This document shows, piece by piece, positions 49,205-57,778 of a stretch of 64,000 nt of DNA (its first letter is position 1; every line of letters starts with the position of its first letter). Under the pieces are notes generated by a model. It searched no databases. It worked only from the letters and a program-made list of their open reading frames with translations, and had not been told where the DNA came from. The DNA comes from Pseudoxanthomonas winnipegensis. Its GTDB lineage: Bacteria; Pseudomonadota; Gammaproteobacteria; Xanthomonadales; Xanthomonadaceae. A program made the translations under genes and the position numbers. The stretch covers positions 23,117 to 87,116 of the forward strand of contig NZ_SHMH01000012.1 in NCBI RefSeq assembly GCF_004283755.1. Direction: 5' to 3'.

Positions 49205-51166
49205 ATGATGCGATCGCTCCTGCTGTTGGCCGTTACCTCGCTGTGCCTCTGCGCGCCCGCCGCCGCGCAGGACCTGGATGCGCAGCGCCCGCTGGTCCGC
49301 GCCGCGCTGGAGGCCGCCGACCGCGGCCAACCCAGCGATGCGCTGACCAACCCGGCCCTGGCCAACAGCCCGGTGCGCGGCTGGATCGAGTTCGCCCAGC
49401 TCAAGCGCGACATCGACACGCTCGACCCCGCGCGCGCGCAGGACTTCCTGCGCCGCTACAGCGGCCAGCCCGTGGCCAACGCCCTGCGCAGCGCCTGGCT
49501 GCCGTCGCTGGCGCGACGCAAGGACTGGCCCACGCTGCTGGCCAACTGGCAGCCCACCGACAACCCCGGCCTGCGCTGCGCGCGGCTGCAGGCGCTGTGG
49601 GTGCAGGGCCGCACCGATGCGGCCTGGGTGAGCGAGGCCCAGGCGCTGTGGCGCGGGGCCAGCAAGTCCCTGCCCGACGGCTGTGACCCGGTGTTCTCCG
49701 CGCTGGCCACGCAGGGCCAGCTCAGCGATGCGCTGCGCTGGGAGCGCATCGATGCGGCGGCCGCCGCGGGGCAGACGGGCGTGATGCGCGCGGCGGCCAA
49801 CGGCATGAGCGCCGGCGCACGCAGCCAGGTGCTGGCGTATGCGAGCTTTCTCGATGCGCCGGGGCCTCAGGGCCTGGCCTGGGAGCCGTCCGACCGTGCC
49901 CGCGCCATGGCCACCGACGGCCTGGAACTTCTCGCGCGCAAGGACCCCGACGCCGCCGAAGGCCTGCTGCCTCAGTACGTGCAGGCCCTGGGGCTGAGCG
50001 AGACCCAGCGCGGCCAGGTGCTCTACCAGATCGCGCTGTGGACGGTGGCCTCCTATCTGCCGGACTCGGCGCGCCGCCTGGCCGCCGTGCCCGCCGCCGC
50101 CTACGACGAACGCCTGCACGAATGGCAGGCGCGCGAGGCCATGGCCCGCGGCGACTGGCCCGCGGCGCTGCAGGCCATCCGCGCCATGCCGGCCGGGCAG
50201 CGCGGCGATGCGCGCTGGCAGTGGTTCGAGGCGCGCATGCTCGACAAGACCGGCCAGCCCGGCGCGGCCAGGGCGCTGTACGCGCAGGCCGCGCGCACCA
50301 GCACCTTCCACGGCTTCCTGGCCGCCGACGTGCTCGACCAGCCCTATGCGCTGTGCCCGCGCGAGCCGCGCGACAGCCCGCAGGCGCAGGCGGCCGTGGC
50401 GCGCGACCCTGCGCTGGTGCGCGCGATGGAGCTGTGGAAGCTCGACCGCGCCGCCTGGGCGACCGCCGAATGGAACGATGCGCTGAGCCGTTTCAACGAC
50501 GATCAGCGGCGCATCGCGGTGGAAGTGGCGCAGCGCAACGGCTGGTTCGACCGCGCGGTGTTCGCTCTGGGCAAGAAGCCGGAGGAAATGCAGCTCTACC
50601 GCCTGCGCTTCCCGCTGCACCACGACGGCACCATCCGCACCCAATCCCAGCGCAATGCGATCGATCCAGCCTGGGTGGCCGCCGAGATCCGCGCCGAGAG
50701 CGTGTTCAATCCCAATGCACGCTCGCCGGCCAACGCCCTGGGCCTGATGCAGGTGGTGCCGGGCACCGCCGCCGAGGTGGCGCGGCGCAACGGCATCGCC
50801 TACGGCGGCGCGCAGAGCCTGTACGACGCCGACACCAACATCGCCATCGGCGCGGCTTACCTGCGCGAGCTGCTGGGCAAGTACGGCACGCCCTACGTCA
50901 CCATCGCCGCCTACAACGCGGGCCCGACGCCGACCGCGCGCTGGCAGTCGCAACGGCCCGGCTTCGACCCTGACATCTGGATCGAAACGATCAGCTACAA
51001 GGAGACCCGCGAGTACGTGGCCCGCGTGCTGGCCTTCAGCGTGATCTACGACTGGCGCCTGGGCGGCGACGCGCTGTCGCTGGACGAACGCATGCAGGGC
51101 CGGCTGGACGGCAAGCGCAAGCGCTTCGCGTGCGGGGCGCAAACAGGAGTGAGTGAAGAGGAGTGA
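49205..51166 (+). CDS. slt: Soluble lytic murein transglycosylase
   Basis: The 653-residue periplasmic enzyme has a signal peptide (MMRSLLLLAVTSLCLCAPAAAQ), a long superhelical U/L-domain region, and a C-terminal catalytic domain. It cleaves peptidoglycan glycan strands between MurNAc and GlcNAc with 1,6-anhydro ring formation. Catalytic E498 lies in AEIRAESVFNPNARS, followed by ALGLMQVVPGTA and the goose-lysozyme-like AYLRELLGKYG and AAYNAGPTPTARW. The start ATG may be 49205 or 49208. Its stop lies inside a long inverted repeat shared with the gap before cca. Confidence 0.93.
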   Translation: MMRSLLLLAVTSLCLCAPAAAQDLDAQRPLVRAALEAADRGQPSDALTNPALANSPVRGWIEFAQLKRDIDTLDPARAQDFLRRYSGQPVANALRSAWLPSLARRKDWPTLLANWQPTDNPGLRCARLQALWVQGRTDAAWVSEAQALWRGASKSLPDGCDPVFSALATQGQLSDALRWERIDAAAAAGQTGVMRAAANGMSAGARSQVLAYASFLDAPGPQGLAWEPSDRARAMATDGLELLARKDPDAAEGLLPQYVQALGLSETQRGQVLYQIALWTVASYLPDSARRLAAVPAAAYDERLHEWQAREAMARGDWPAALQAIRAMPAGQRGDARWQWFEARMLDKTGQPGAARALYAQAARTSTFHGFLAADVLDQPYALCPREPRDSPQAQAAVARDPALVRAMELWKLDRAAWATAEWNDALSRFNDDQRRIAVEVAQRNGWFDRAVFALGKKPEEMQLYRLRFPLHHDGTIRTQSQRNAIDPAWVAAEIRAESVFNPNARSPANALGLMQVVPGTAAEVARRNGIAYGGAQSLYDADTNIAIGAAYLRELLGKYGTPYVTIAAYNAGPTPTARWQSQRPGFDPDIWIETISYKETREYVARVLAFSVIYDWRLGGDALSLDERMQGRLDGKRKRFACGAQTGVSEEE

Positions 51167-51257
51167 GAAGTGAGCGAAGACAAGGCATGCTGGCATCCTG
51201 GCTCGTCTGAAGCCCTGCCCGCCCCACTCACTTCTCACTCCTCTGCACGCACTCCTG
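51144..51257. repeat. Long inverted repeat spanning the slt end and the slt-cca gap
   Basis: The left arm (51144-51174) and right arm (51227-51257) are 31 bp each with only two mismatches. A 17-bp core GAGGAGTGAGAAGTGAG at 51158-51174 is perfectly inverted at 51227-51243. The slt stop lies within the left arm. The loop is about 52 bp. It may be a transcript end or a small mobile palindrome. Confidence 0.85.
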
Positions 51258-51262
51258 GCTTC

Positions 51263-52492
51263 ATGAAGACTTATCTCGTCGGTGGCGCGGTCCGCGATGC
51301 CCTGCTTGGTCTGCCACCGGGCGACCGCGACTGGGTCGTGGTCGGCGCCACGCAGGCGCAGATGGAGGCGCAGGGCTTCCGCGCGGTGGGGCGCGATTTC
51401 CCGGTGTTCCTGCATCCGGACACGCAGGAGGAGTACGCGCTGGCGCGGACCGAGCGCAAGTCCGGACGCGGCTATCGCGGCTTCGTGGTCGACGCCGACC
51501 CGGGCGTGACGCTGGAGGAAGACCTGGGCCGGCGCGACTTCACCCTCAACGCGATCGCGCGCGATGCCGACGGCGCCCTGGTCGATCCGTATCACGGCGT
51601 GGACGATATCGAGGCACGTATGCTGCGCCACGTCGGCCCGGCCTTCGTCGAAGACCCCCTGCGCGTCCTGCGCGCGGCGCGCTTCATGGCGCGCCTGGCG
51701 CCGCTGGGCTTCCGCGTCGCGCCCGAGACGCTGGCGCTGATGCGGCAGGTCGCCGACAGCGGCGAACTGGACGCGCTGGTGCCCGAGCGCGTCTGGCAGG
51801 AGCTGCGCAAGGCGCTGGCCTCGCCGCGCCCCAGCGCCTTCCTGCGCACCCTGCACGAGGCCGGCGCGCTGGCGCATGTGCTGCCGGAAGTGGACGCGCT
51901 GTACGGCGTGCCGCAGCGCGCCGAGTTCCATCCCGAAGTCGATACCGGCTTGCACCAGGAACTGGTCAGCGACATGGCCGCGCGACTGGCGCCGGGCAAT
52001 GAGGTGATCGGCTACGCTGCGCTGACACATGACCTGGGCAAGGCGCTGACGCCGGCCGACGTGCTGCCGCGCCACATCGGTCACGAGCAGGCCGGCATCA
52101 AGCCGCTGCTGGCGTTGTCGGCGCGGCTGAAGGTGCCGACCGAACACCGCGAGCTGGCGGTGATGGCCTGCCGCGAGCATCTCAACGTGCACCGCATCGA
52201 CGAGCTGCGCGATGCCACCGTGCACGATCTGCTGGCGCGCTGCGACGGCTTCCGCAAGCCTGCGCGCATCGCTCAACTGGCCCTGGTCTGCGAATGCGAC
52301 AAGCGCGGACGGGCCGGCAGCGCCGAAGACGCCTATCCGCAGGGCGAAACGCTCAAGCGCCTGCATGCGGCGGCCTGCGCGGTGAGCGCGCGCGATGTGG
52401 CCACCGAGGGCCTCAAAGGCCTGCAGATCGGCGAGGCCGTGCGCAAGGTGCGCATCGCGGCGATCGGCGCCGCGCGTTCGACGGCCGGCTGA
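51263..52492 (+). CDS. cca: CCA-adding tRNA nucleotidyltransferase with HD phosphohydrolase domain
   Basis: The 409-residue class II enzyme adds CCA to tRNA 3' ends without a template. Landmarks: [13 protein letters not shown] (G-rich loop), GDRDWVVVG (catalytic acids), [25 protein letters not shown], and [10 protein letters not shown]. An HD domain (TDLGKAL-type: [15 protein letters not shown]) in the C-terminal half gives the phosphatase/phosphodiesterase activity of the multifunctional proteobacterial form. ATG 51263 is placed immediately before the conserved KTYLVGG. It is preceded by the long inverted repeat and may have its own promoter inside it. Confidence 0.95.
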   Translation: MKTYLVGGAVRDALLGLPPGDRDWVVVGATQAQMEAQGFRAVGRDFPVFLHPDTQEEYALARTERKSGRGYRGFVVDADPGVTLEEDLGRRDFTLNAIARDADGALVDPYHGVDDIEARMLRHVGPAFVEDPLRVLRAARFMARLAPLGFRVAPETLALMRQVADSGELDALVPERVWQELRKALASPRPSAFLRTLHEAGALAHVLPEVDALYGVPQRAEFHPEVDTGLHQELVSDMAARLAPGNEVIGYAALTHDLGKALTPADVLPRHIGHEQAGIKPLLALSARLKVPTEHRELAVMACREHLNVHRIDELRDATVHDLLARCDGFRKPARIAQLALVCECDKRGRAGSAEDAYPQGETLKRLHAAACAVSARDVATEGLKGLQIGEAVRKVRIAAIGAARSTAG

Positions 52493-52557
52493 GCCCGGCG
52501 CGCGCGACTAAGCGCCGTCCCACACTCGCCGCGACCCGACGGGCGCGGACGGCGGCC

Positions 52558-53061
52558 TCAATGCCCGTTGTAGCGGGCGGAGAAGCGGCCGTTCTCGACC
52601 TGGAGAAACGGTCCCTGTTCGCCGCCTCCGGTCAGTCTCAGCCGACCGGAGAAGGTGCCTTGCACGCCATCGGCATCCATGGCCGTCACGGTCATCACGA
52701 AGCTGGCGCCGTCCATGGCATCGCCGGTGTAGGTCGTGGTCCCGTTCGGCGTCTGGACGTAGTACGACGCATAGAGCTGATCGACGCCGCTGCGATAGGT
52801 CCCGGGCTTCACCTCCGGCGCCACGAGCTGGAACATGAAGCCGGGCGACGACGGGTCGTCGTCCAGGTGTCCGCCGACCGATACGAAATGCACCGTCGGC
52901 TCGGACGGCGGATCGTTGGCGCCCAGATGCTTGTCGAAGCGCAAGGGCTTGCCTTCCAGCTTCAGCGTCAGGAATTGCTCGGGGGCACCGCCGCCGCAGG
53001 CGGACAGCAGTCCGACGAGCACTGCGGTGAGCAGGAGGAATCGCCCTGTGTTGATCGGCAT
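52558..53061 (-). CDS. Hypothetical lipoprotein
   Basis: The 167-residue protein has a lipobox LVGLLSAC (C at about 22) and then CGGGAPEQFLTLKLEGKPLRFD. The rest is beta-rich (SVGGHLDDDPSSPGFMFQLVAPE; GTTTYTGDAMDGASFVMTVT; GVQGTFSGRLRLT), compatible with a small sandwich exposed in the periplasm. AAGGAC lies near the start codon. It is convergent with cca. No family is recognised. Confidence 0.65.
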   Translation of the reverse strand: MPINTGRFLLLTAVLVGLLSACGGGAPEQFLTLKLEGKPLRFDKHLGANDPPSEPTVHFVSVGGHLDDDPSSPGFMFQLVAPEVKPGTYRSGVDQLYASYYVQTPNGTTTYTGDAMDGASFVMTVTAMDADGVQGTFSGRLRLTGGGEQGPFLQVENGRFSARYNGH

Positions 53062-53126
53062 CGCGGAGGTCCTTCTTCGCCCATGGCGTCCATGCCTTCC
53101 AAGCTTGGCCGAGACCGCTGCGCCGC

Positions 53127-54035
53127 TCAAGCTTCCCGCCGCTCCATGGCCGCCAGGAACGCCGCCAGCGCCGGCGAGCGCGGACGGTTGGCCAGCTCCA
53201 GGCGATAGAGCGGACGCTGCAGCGCCGGGCCGGGCGGCAGCGCCAGCGCGCGCAGGCGCCCGACCGCGATGAGATCGGCGACCACCGCGGCCGGCAGGAT
53301 CGCCACGCCGTCGCCGGCGGCCACCGCGCGGGCGATGGCCTCGTTGCCGCCGATCTCCAGCGTGCGCGCCGGCACGATGCCGCGCGCGGCCAACAGCGAC
53401 TGGGCGACCTCGCGCGTGCCCGAGCCGGCCTCGCGCACCAGCCAGCGCTGCGCGCTCAGCTGCCGGGCGCTGGCCCGGCGCTGCGCGCCCAGCGTCGAGG
53501 TGGCGGCGACCACCGCCTGCAGCGGCTCGTCGCGCCAGCGCGTGGCCAGGATGCGTTCGTCGTGCGGCGGGCCTTCGACGAAGCCCGCGTCGATACGGCA
53601 ATCGATCAACGCCTCGGCGACCTCGCCGGTGTTGCCGACCACCAGCGCGCTATCCAGCTGCGGATGGCGTGCGGCATGGCGCGCGAACGCCTCGGCCAGC
53701 CAGTACGCCGCCACCGTGGTGCTGGCGCCGATGCGCAGGCCGCCGCGCCGCAGCCCCACGCGCTCGCGCACTTCCTCCAGCGCCGCGCGCTCCAGCGCGA
53801 AGATGCCGCGCGCGTGGCGATACAGCGCCTGGCCGCTCTCGGTCAGGCGCACGCCGCGGCCGCCGGAGCGGTCGATCAACGGCAGGTCGAGCTGGTGCTC
53901 CAGCTCGCGCAGCGCCTTGGACACGGCCGACTGGCTGACGAACAGCGCCTCGGCCGCGCGCGAGAAGCCGTCGTGTTCCACCACCGCGGCGAAGACGCGC
54001 AGCAGGTGCAGGTTCAAGCCATGAGTTGAATTCAT
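53127..54035 (-). CDS. LysR-family regulator of the divergent YeiH gene
   Basis: The 302-residue protein has an N-terminal winged HTH (HLLRVFAAVVEHDGFSRAAEALFVSQSAVSKALRELEHQLDLPLIDR) and a C-terminal effector domain (RIGASTTVAAYWLAEAF; VVGNTGEVAEALIDCRIDAGFVEGP). The last block is CysB/YeiE-like. It is divergent from yeiH with 79 bp between, the same arrangement as yeiE-yeiH in Enterobacteria. ATG 54035 (MNSTHGLNLHLL) is preferred. The gap contains two CGCATCCT direct repeats 27 bp apart (54061 and 54088), possible contact sites. Confidence 0.85.
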   Translation of the reverse strand: MNSTHGLNLHLLRVFAAVVEHDGFSRAAEALFVSQSAVSKALRELEHQLDLPLIDRSGGRGVRLTESGQALYRHARGIFALERAALEEVRERVGLRRGGLRIGASTTVAAYWLAEAFARHAARHPQLDSALVVGNTGEVAEALIDCRIDAGFVEGPPHDERILATRWRDEPLQAVVAATSTLGAQRRASARQLSAQRWLVREAGSGTREVAQSLLAARGIVPARTLEIGGNEAIARAVAAGDGVAILPAAVVADLIAVGRLRALALPPGPALQRPLYRLELANRPRSPALAAFLAAMERREA

Positions 54036-54114
54036 GGAAATCGGAGAATGATGTATTGGACGCATCCTAGCCTTGAGCCGAGCATGGCGCATCCTTCAAG
54101 GCCATTGACGCGTC

Positions 54115-55170
54115 ATGTCCGGTTCCACGTTCCCGCATCCGCATTCGCTCACGCTCGGCACGCGGCCCGGCCCCTGGCCGGGCCTGCTGCTGGCGCTGGG
54201 CATCGCGCTGGCGGGCATCGGTCTGGCGCAGCTGCCGTGGATGCAGCACGCCGGGCTGGGCGCGCTGACGCTGGCGATCGTGCTCGGCATCGTGCTGGGC
54301 AACAGCGTGTTCCCGGCCATGGCCGCGCAGGCAGGCGCTGGCGTGGATCTGGCCAAGGGCACGCTGCTGCGCGCGGGGATCGTGCTCTACGGCCTGCGCG
54401 TGACCTTCCAGGATCTGATGGGCATGGGCCTGGCCGGGCTGGCGATCGATGTGGCGGTGGTGGCCGGCGTGTTCGGCGCCGCGACGTGGCTGGGCACGCG
54501 CGTGCTCAAGCTGGATCGCCAGAGCGCCATGCTGATCGGCGCCGGCAGCGCGATCTGCGGCGCGGCTGCGGTGCTGGCCACCGAGCCGGTGCTCAAGGCG
54601 CCGGCGCACAAGGTGTCGGTCGCGGTGGCCACGGTGGTGGTGTTCGGCACGCTGAGCATGTTCGTGTATCCGCAGTTGGCGCCGTATCTGCCGTTGGACG
54701 CGCATTCCTACGGCCTCTACGCGGGCTCGACCATCCACGAGGTCGCCCAGGTCGTGGTGGCCGGCCGTGCCGTCGGCGAGGCCGCGGCGAACGCGGCGGT
54801 GATCGAGAAGATGCTGCGGGTCATGCTGCTGGCGCCCTTCCTGCTGGCGCTGGGCGCGTGGCTGCGCCGCGGCCAGGCACGCGCCGATGCGGAGGCAATA
54901 CCGCTGACTATTCCGTGGTTCGCACTGGGCTTCGTGGCGGTGGCGGGCTTCAACTCACTGCAGCTGCTGCCGCCGTCCGTGGTCGCGGTGGCCAACGGCC
55001 TGGACACGCTGCTGCTGGCCATGGCGATGGCGGCGCTGGGGCTGCGCACGCAGTGGGGGGCGATCCGGCAGGCAGGGGCCAGGCCGCTGCTGTTGGCCGC
55101 GCTGTTGTGGGGGCTGTTGCTGGTAGGCGGCTATGCGCTCAATCGTGGGGTGATGTTGCTGTTGGCATAG
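54115..55170 (+). CDS. yeiH: YeiH family membrane protein (putative sulfate exporter)
   Basis: The 351-residue protein has about ten membrane helices and family blocks such as TLAIVLGIVLGNSVFPAMAAQAG, KGTLLRAGIVLYGLRVTFQDL, IGAGSAICGAAAVLATEPVLKAP and GSTIHEVAQVVVAGRA. YeiH/Psu proteins are annotated as putative sulfate exporters, which I repeat without new evidence. It is divergent from a LysR gene likely to control it. Confidence 0.88.
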   Translation: MSGSTFPHPHSLTLGTRPGPWPGLLLALGIALAGIGLAQLPWMQHAGLGALTLAIVLGIVLGNSVFPAMAAQAGAGVDLAKGTLLRAGIVLYGLRVTFQDLMGMGLAGLAIDVAVVAGVFGAATWLGTRVLKLDRQSAMLIGAGSAICGAAAVLATEPVLKAPAHKVSVAVATVVVFGTLSMFVYPQLAPYLPLDAHSYGLYAGSTIHEVAQVVVAGRAVGEAAANAAVIEKMLRVMLLAPFLLALGAWLRRGQARADAEAIPLTIPWFALGFVAVAGFNSLQLLPPSVVAVANGLDTLLLAMAMAALGLRTQWGAIRQAGARPLLLAALLWGLLLVGGYALNRGVMLLLA

Positions 55171-55536
55171 CAGTGGCTTGCGCAGCCGCGGTTGGCTTCG
55201 GCTGTTCCCGCTTTTGAGCAGACGCGGGCAAGTGTGGGAGCAACGCGCTTGCAGCGCGCCAAGTGCAAAGCTTTCGCGCCTGCGGCGCGACTTCCTTTTG
55301 TCTTGTCAAAAGGAAGCAAAACCGCTTCTCGCCGGGACGCACGCCGATGCTGCGCATCGGTCCCCTGCGCTCCTCGCAAAGCAGGGCATTTATCCCCTTT
55401 TAGGGACGGCGCCCAAACTCGCTTCGCTCAAACAGGGCGCCTCTTCGGCCCTGCTTTGCTGCGGTGCTCGGCGTGCTTTACGGCTCAGACAGGTAAAGCA
55501 AGTGCAAAGGCAGGGGCAAAGGCCACTGCGTCGCCG
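55171..55536. repeat. Structured intergenic element with several hairpins
   Basis: This 366-bp gap holds hairpins in series: CTTCCTTTTG/CAAAAGGAAG (55291-55316), CCGATG/CATCGG (55345-55360), GGCGCCC/GGGCGCC (about 55408-55441), and a long-range GCAAAGCAGGGC/GCCCTGCTTTGC pair (55376-55387 with 55448-55459). There is no credible reading frame. It is between yeiH and the convergent nagX. It resembles structured repeats of GC-rich proteobacteria, but I cannot name the family. Confidence 0.55.
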
Positions 55537-56616
55537 CTACACCTTGATCACGATCCCCTTCCGCTCCATCGCCTTCGCAATGCCCCACCACAGCCCGGTG
55601 AACACCAGGCCGAAGGCCAGCGATGGCGCATACGGCCCGAACTTCGGCGTCATCCAGCCCGCGAACCCGATCCGGTAGATCGCCTCCCACGCCCCCACCG
55701 CGTACAGCAGCAGGAACATCAGCGCCGAGCCCGCGTAGACCGTGATTGCATTGATGCCCAGCGATCGGCCCAGCGCCGGCCAGCCATGGCGATCGATGAG
55801 CTGGTGGAACAGCCACAGCACGGCCATCGCCCAGCCCGCCGTCCACAGCACGAACGAGGGCGTCCACAGGTTCTTGTTCCAGGGCAGCACGGCCGACCAC
55901 AGCCAGCCGACCATCAGCCCGGCCAGGGCGCCCGGCAGCAGGCGATGGGCGCGGCCGCGGCGCAGCCAGCCGCCGGCGTGCAGGCCCAGCAGGGTGGTGA
56001 CGAGGGACGGCAGCGTGGACAGCAGGCCTTCGGGGTCGTGGCCGCGGCCGGTGGCCGGGTCGAGCTCGTACACCAGCGGCCCCAGCAGCGCGGTGTCCAC
56101 GCGGCTGGCCAGATTGGTCCACGGCGCATAGCCGCCGCCGAAGGCCAGCAACGCCCAGTAGCCCAGCAGCAGTCCCGCGGCCAGCAGGCCCAGCCAAGCG
56201 CGCGACCTGGGCAGGGTGACCAGCCAGCCGACCACGAAGAAGCAGATCCCGATCCGCTGCAGCACGCCCCAGGGGCGGAAGTGCGGCTTGTCCAGCAGCC
56301 ACGACGCCAGCAGGTTGATCGCCAGGCCAATGCCGATGATGCGCAGCGCGCGCACGGCGATGCTGCGGCGGATCGGCGCGGGATCGGCGCCGGCCTCGAT
56401 GCGCGGCACGATCCCCAGCGCGATCGACACGCCGACAATGAACAGGAAGAACGGGAACACCAGATCGGTCGGCGTGCAGCCGCTCCACTCCGAATGCAGC
56501 AGCGGCGCGTACACATGCGCCCAGTCGCCCGGGTCGTTGACCAGCAGCATCAAGGCCACCGTCAGTCCGCGCAGGGCGTCGACCGAGGCGAAACGGCGGG
56601 TGGCGGGGGCGTTCAT
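55537..56616 (-). CDS. nagX: NagX-type membrane acyltransferase (heparan-alpha-glucosaminide N-acetyltransferase catalytic domain, DUF5009)
   Basis: The 359-residue protein has about ten membrane helices with the family start RFASVDALRGLTVALMLLVNDPGDW and then PTDLVFPFFLFIVGVSIAL. The conserved LLHSEWSGCTPTD lies between. The C-terminal half has ALGRSLGINAITVYAGSALM and LAFGLVFTGLWWGI. Members of this family acetylate glucosamine at lysosomes in animals; bacterial NagX proteins are predicted inner-membrane proteins of GlcNAc clusters. It is last in the nag operon, 16 bp after nagA. Confidence 0.85.
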   Translation of the reverse strand: MNAPATRRFASVDALRGLTVALMLLVNDPGDWAHVYAPLLHSEWSGCTPTDLVFPFFLFIVGVSIALGIVPRIEAGADPAPIRRSIAVRALRIIGIGLAINLLASWLLDKPHFRPWGVLQRIGICFFVVGWLVTLPRSRAWLGLLAAGLLLGYWALLAFGGGYAPWTNLASRVDTALLGPLVYELDPATGRGHDPEGLLSTLPSLVTTLLGLHAGGWLRRGRAHRLLPGALAGLMVGWLWSAVLPWNKNLWTPSFVLWTAGWAMAVLWLFHQLIDRHGWPALGRSLGINAITVYAGSALMFLLLYAVGAWEAIYRIGFAGWMTPKFGPYAPSLAFGLVFTGLWWGIAKAMERKGIVIKV

Positions 56617-56632
56617 GGCGCTGCAGTGTCGC

Positions 56633-57778
56633 TCAGAGCGAGGGCTTCCCGCCAATCCAGGTCTCGACCACGCGCAGGTCCTCGTCCAGCGCGACCAGGT
56701 CGGCGCGCAGGCCCTCGGCGATCGCGCCGCGCTCGTGCTCCAGCCGCAGGAACTGCGCCGGATACAGCGTCGCCATGCGCAGCGCCTCCTCCAGCGGCAG
56801 GCCGAGCAGGTGCACGGCGTTGCGCACCGCGCTGGCCATGTCCAGCGCGGAACCGGCCAGCGAGCCGGCGGCGTTGCGCACCACGCCGTCGATGGCGGTG
56901 ATGGTCTCGCCATACAGGTCGAAGCTGGGGCGCTCGTCGCCGACCATCGGCATGGCATCGGTGACCAGCACCAGCTTGCCGCGCGGCTTGGCCGCCAGGG
57001 CCACGCGCAGCGAGGCCGGGTGCACATGCACGCCATCGACGATCATCCCGCACCAGCTGTGCGGATCTTCCAGCGCCGCGCCGACCGCGCCGGGCTCGCG
57101 GCCCTGCAGCGGACTCATCGCGTTGTAGAGATGGGTGAAGCCGCGCAGGCCGGCGTCCAGTCCGGCGCGCACCTGCTCGTAGCTGGCCGCGGTGTGGCCG
57201 GCCACCACGATCGCCCCGCGCGCGACCAGCGCGGCGATGCGTTCGGGGCCGATGGCCTCCGGCGCCACGGTCATCAGGGTCAGGCCGTTGTCCAGCGCGG
57301 TGACCATGGCGATCTCCTCATCGCCAGGCACGCGGAACTGCTGCGCGTCGTGCGTGCCCTTGCGCGCCGGCGCCAGGTACGGCCCTTCCAGGTGGATGCC
57401 GAGCACGCCGTCCACGCCGTCGGCGATGGCCTGGCGCGTGGCGGCGATGGCCGTGTCCATGACTTCGGCGCGGTCGCTGATCAGGGTCGGCAGGAAGGCG
57501 GTGGTGCCGTACTTGCGATGCGCGCGGCCGATGCGGTCGATGCCTTCGGCCGTGGGCGTGTTGTTGAACAGCACGCCGCCGCCGCCGTTGACCTGGATGT
57601 CGATGAAGCCCGGCGCCAGCCAGGCGCCGCCAAGATCGCGCAGATCCTCGGTGAAGGCCTTGGCCCCGGCGCGGTCGGTGATCGCGGCGATGCGGCCATC
57701 GCGCACCACCACAGCGCCGTCCTCGATCAGGCCCTGCGCGGCGAACACCCGCGCGTTGACCAGGGCAAAGATGCTCAT
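56633..57778 (-). CDS. nagA: N-acetylglucosamine-6-phosphate deacetylase
   Basis: The 381-residue amidohydrolase converts GlcNAc-6-phosphate to glucosamine-6-phosphate and acetate. Landmarks are WLAPGFIDIQVNGGGGVLFNN, GIHLEGPYLAPARKGTH (glutamate and histidine), VVAGHTAASYEQV, HLYNAMSPLQGREPG and the catalytic aspartate in LVTDAMPMVG. The ATG (57778-57776) overlaps the TGA of agaS (57777-57775) as ATGA, so the two are coupled. It is in the operon GntR regulator-nagP-LacI regulator-agaS-nagA-nagX. Confidence 0.96.
   Translation of the reverse strand: MSIFALVNARVFAAQGLIEDGAVVVRDGRIAAITDRAGAKAFTEDLRDLGGAWLAPGFIDIQVNGGGGVLFNNTPTAEGIDRIGRAHRKYGTTAFLPTLISDRAEVMDTAIAATRQAIADGVDGVLGIHLEGPYLAPARKGTHDAQQFRVPGDEEIAMVTALDNGLTLMTVAPEAIGPERIAALVARGAIVVAGHTAASYEQVRAGLDAGLRGFTHLYNAMSPLQGREPGAVGAALEDPHSWCGMIVDGVHVHPASLRVALAAKPRGKLVLVTDAMPMVGDERPSFDLYGETITAIDGVVRNAAGSLAGSALDMASAVRNAVHLLGLPLEEALRMATLYPAQFLRLEHERGAIAEGLRADLVALDEDLRVVETWIGGKPSL

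Noticed and set aside
49115..52366. Open frame of about 1080 codons antisense to slt and cca
   Set aside because: Same cause. The forward frames have clear catalytic motifs and correct lengths.
55171..55536. tRNA or known riboswitch
   Set aside because: No CCA end, anticodon arm or T-loop pattern, and no known riboswitch core.
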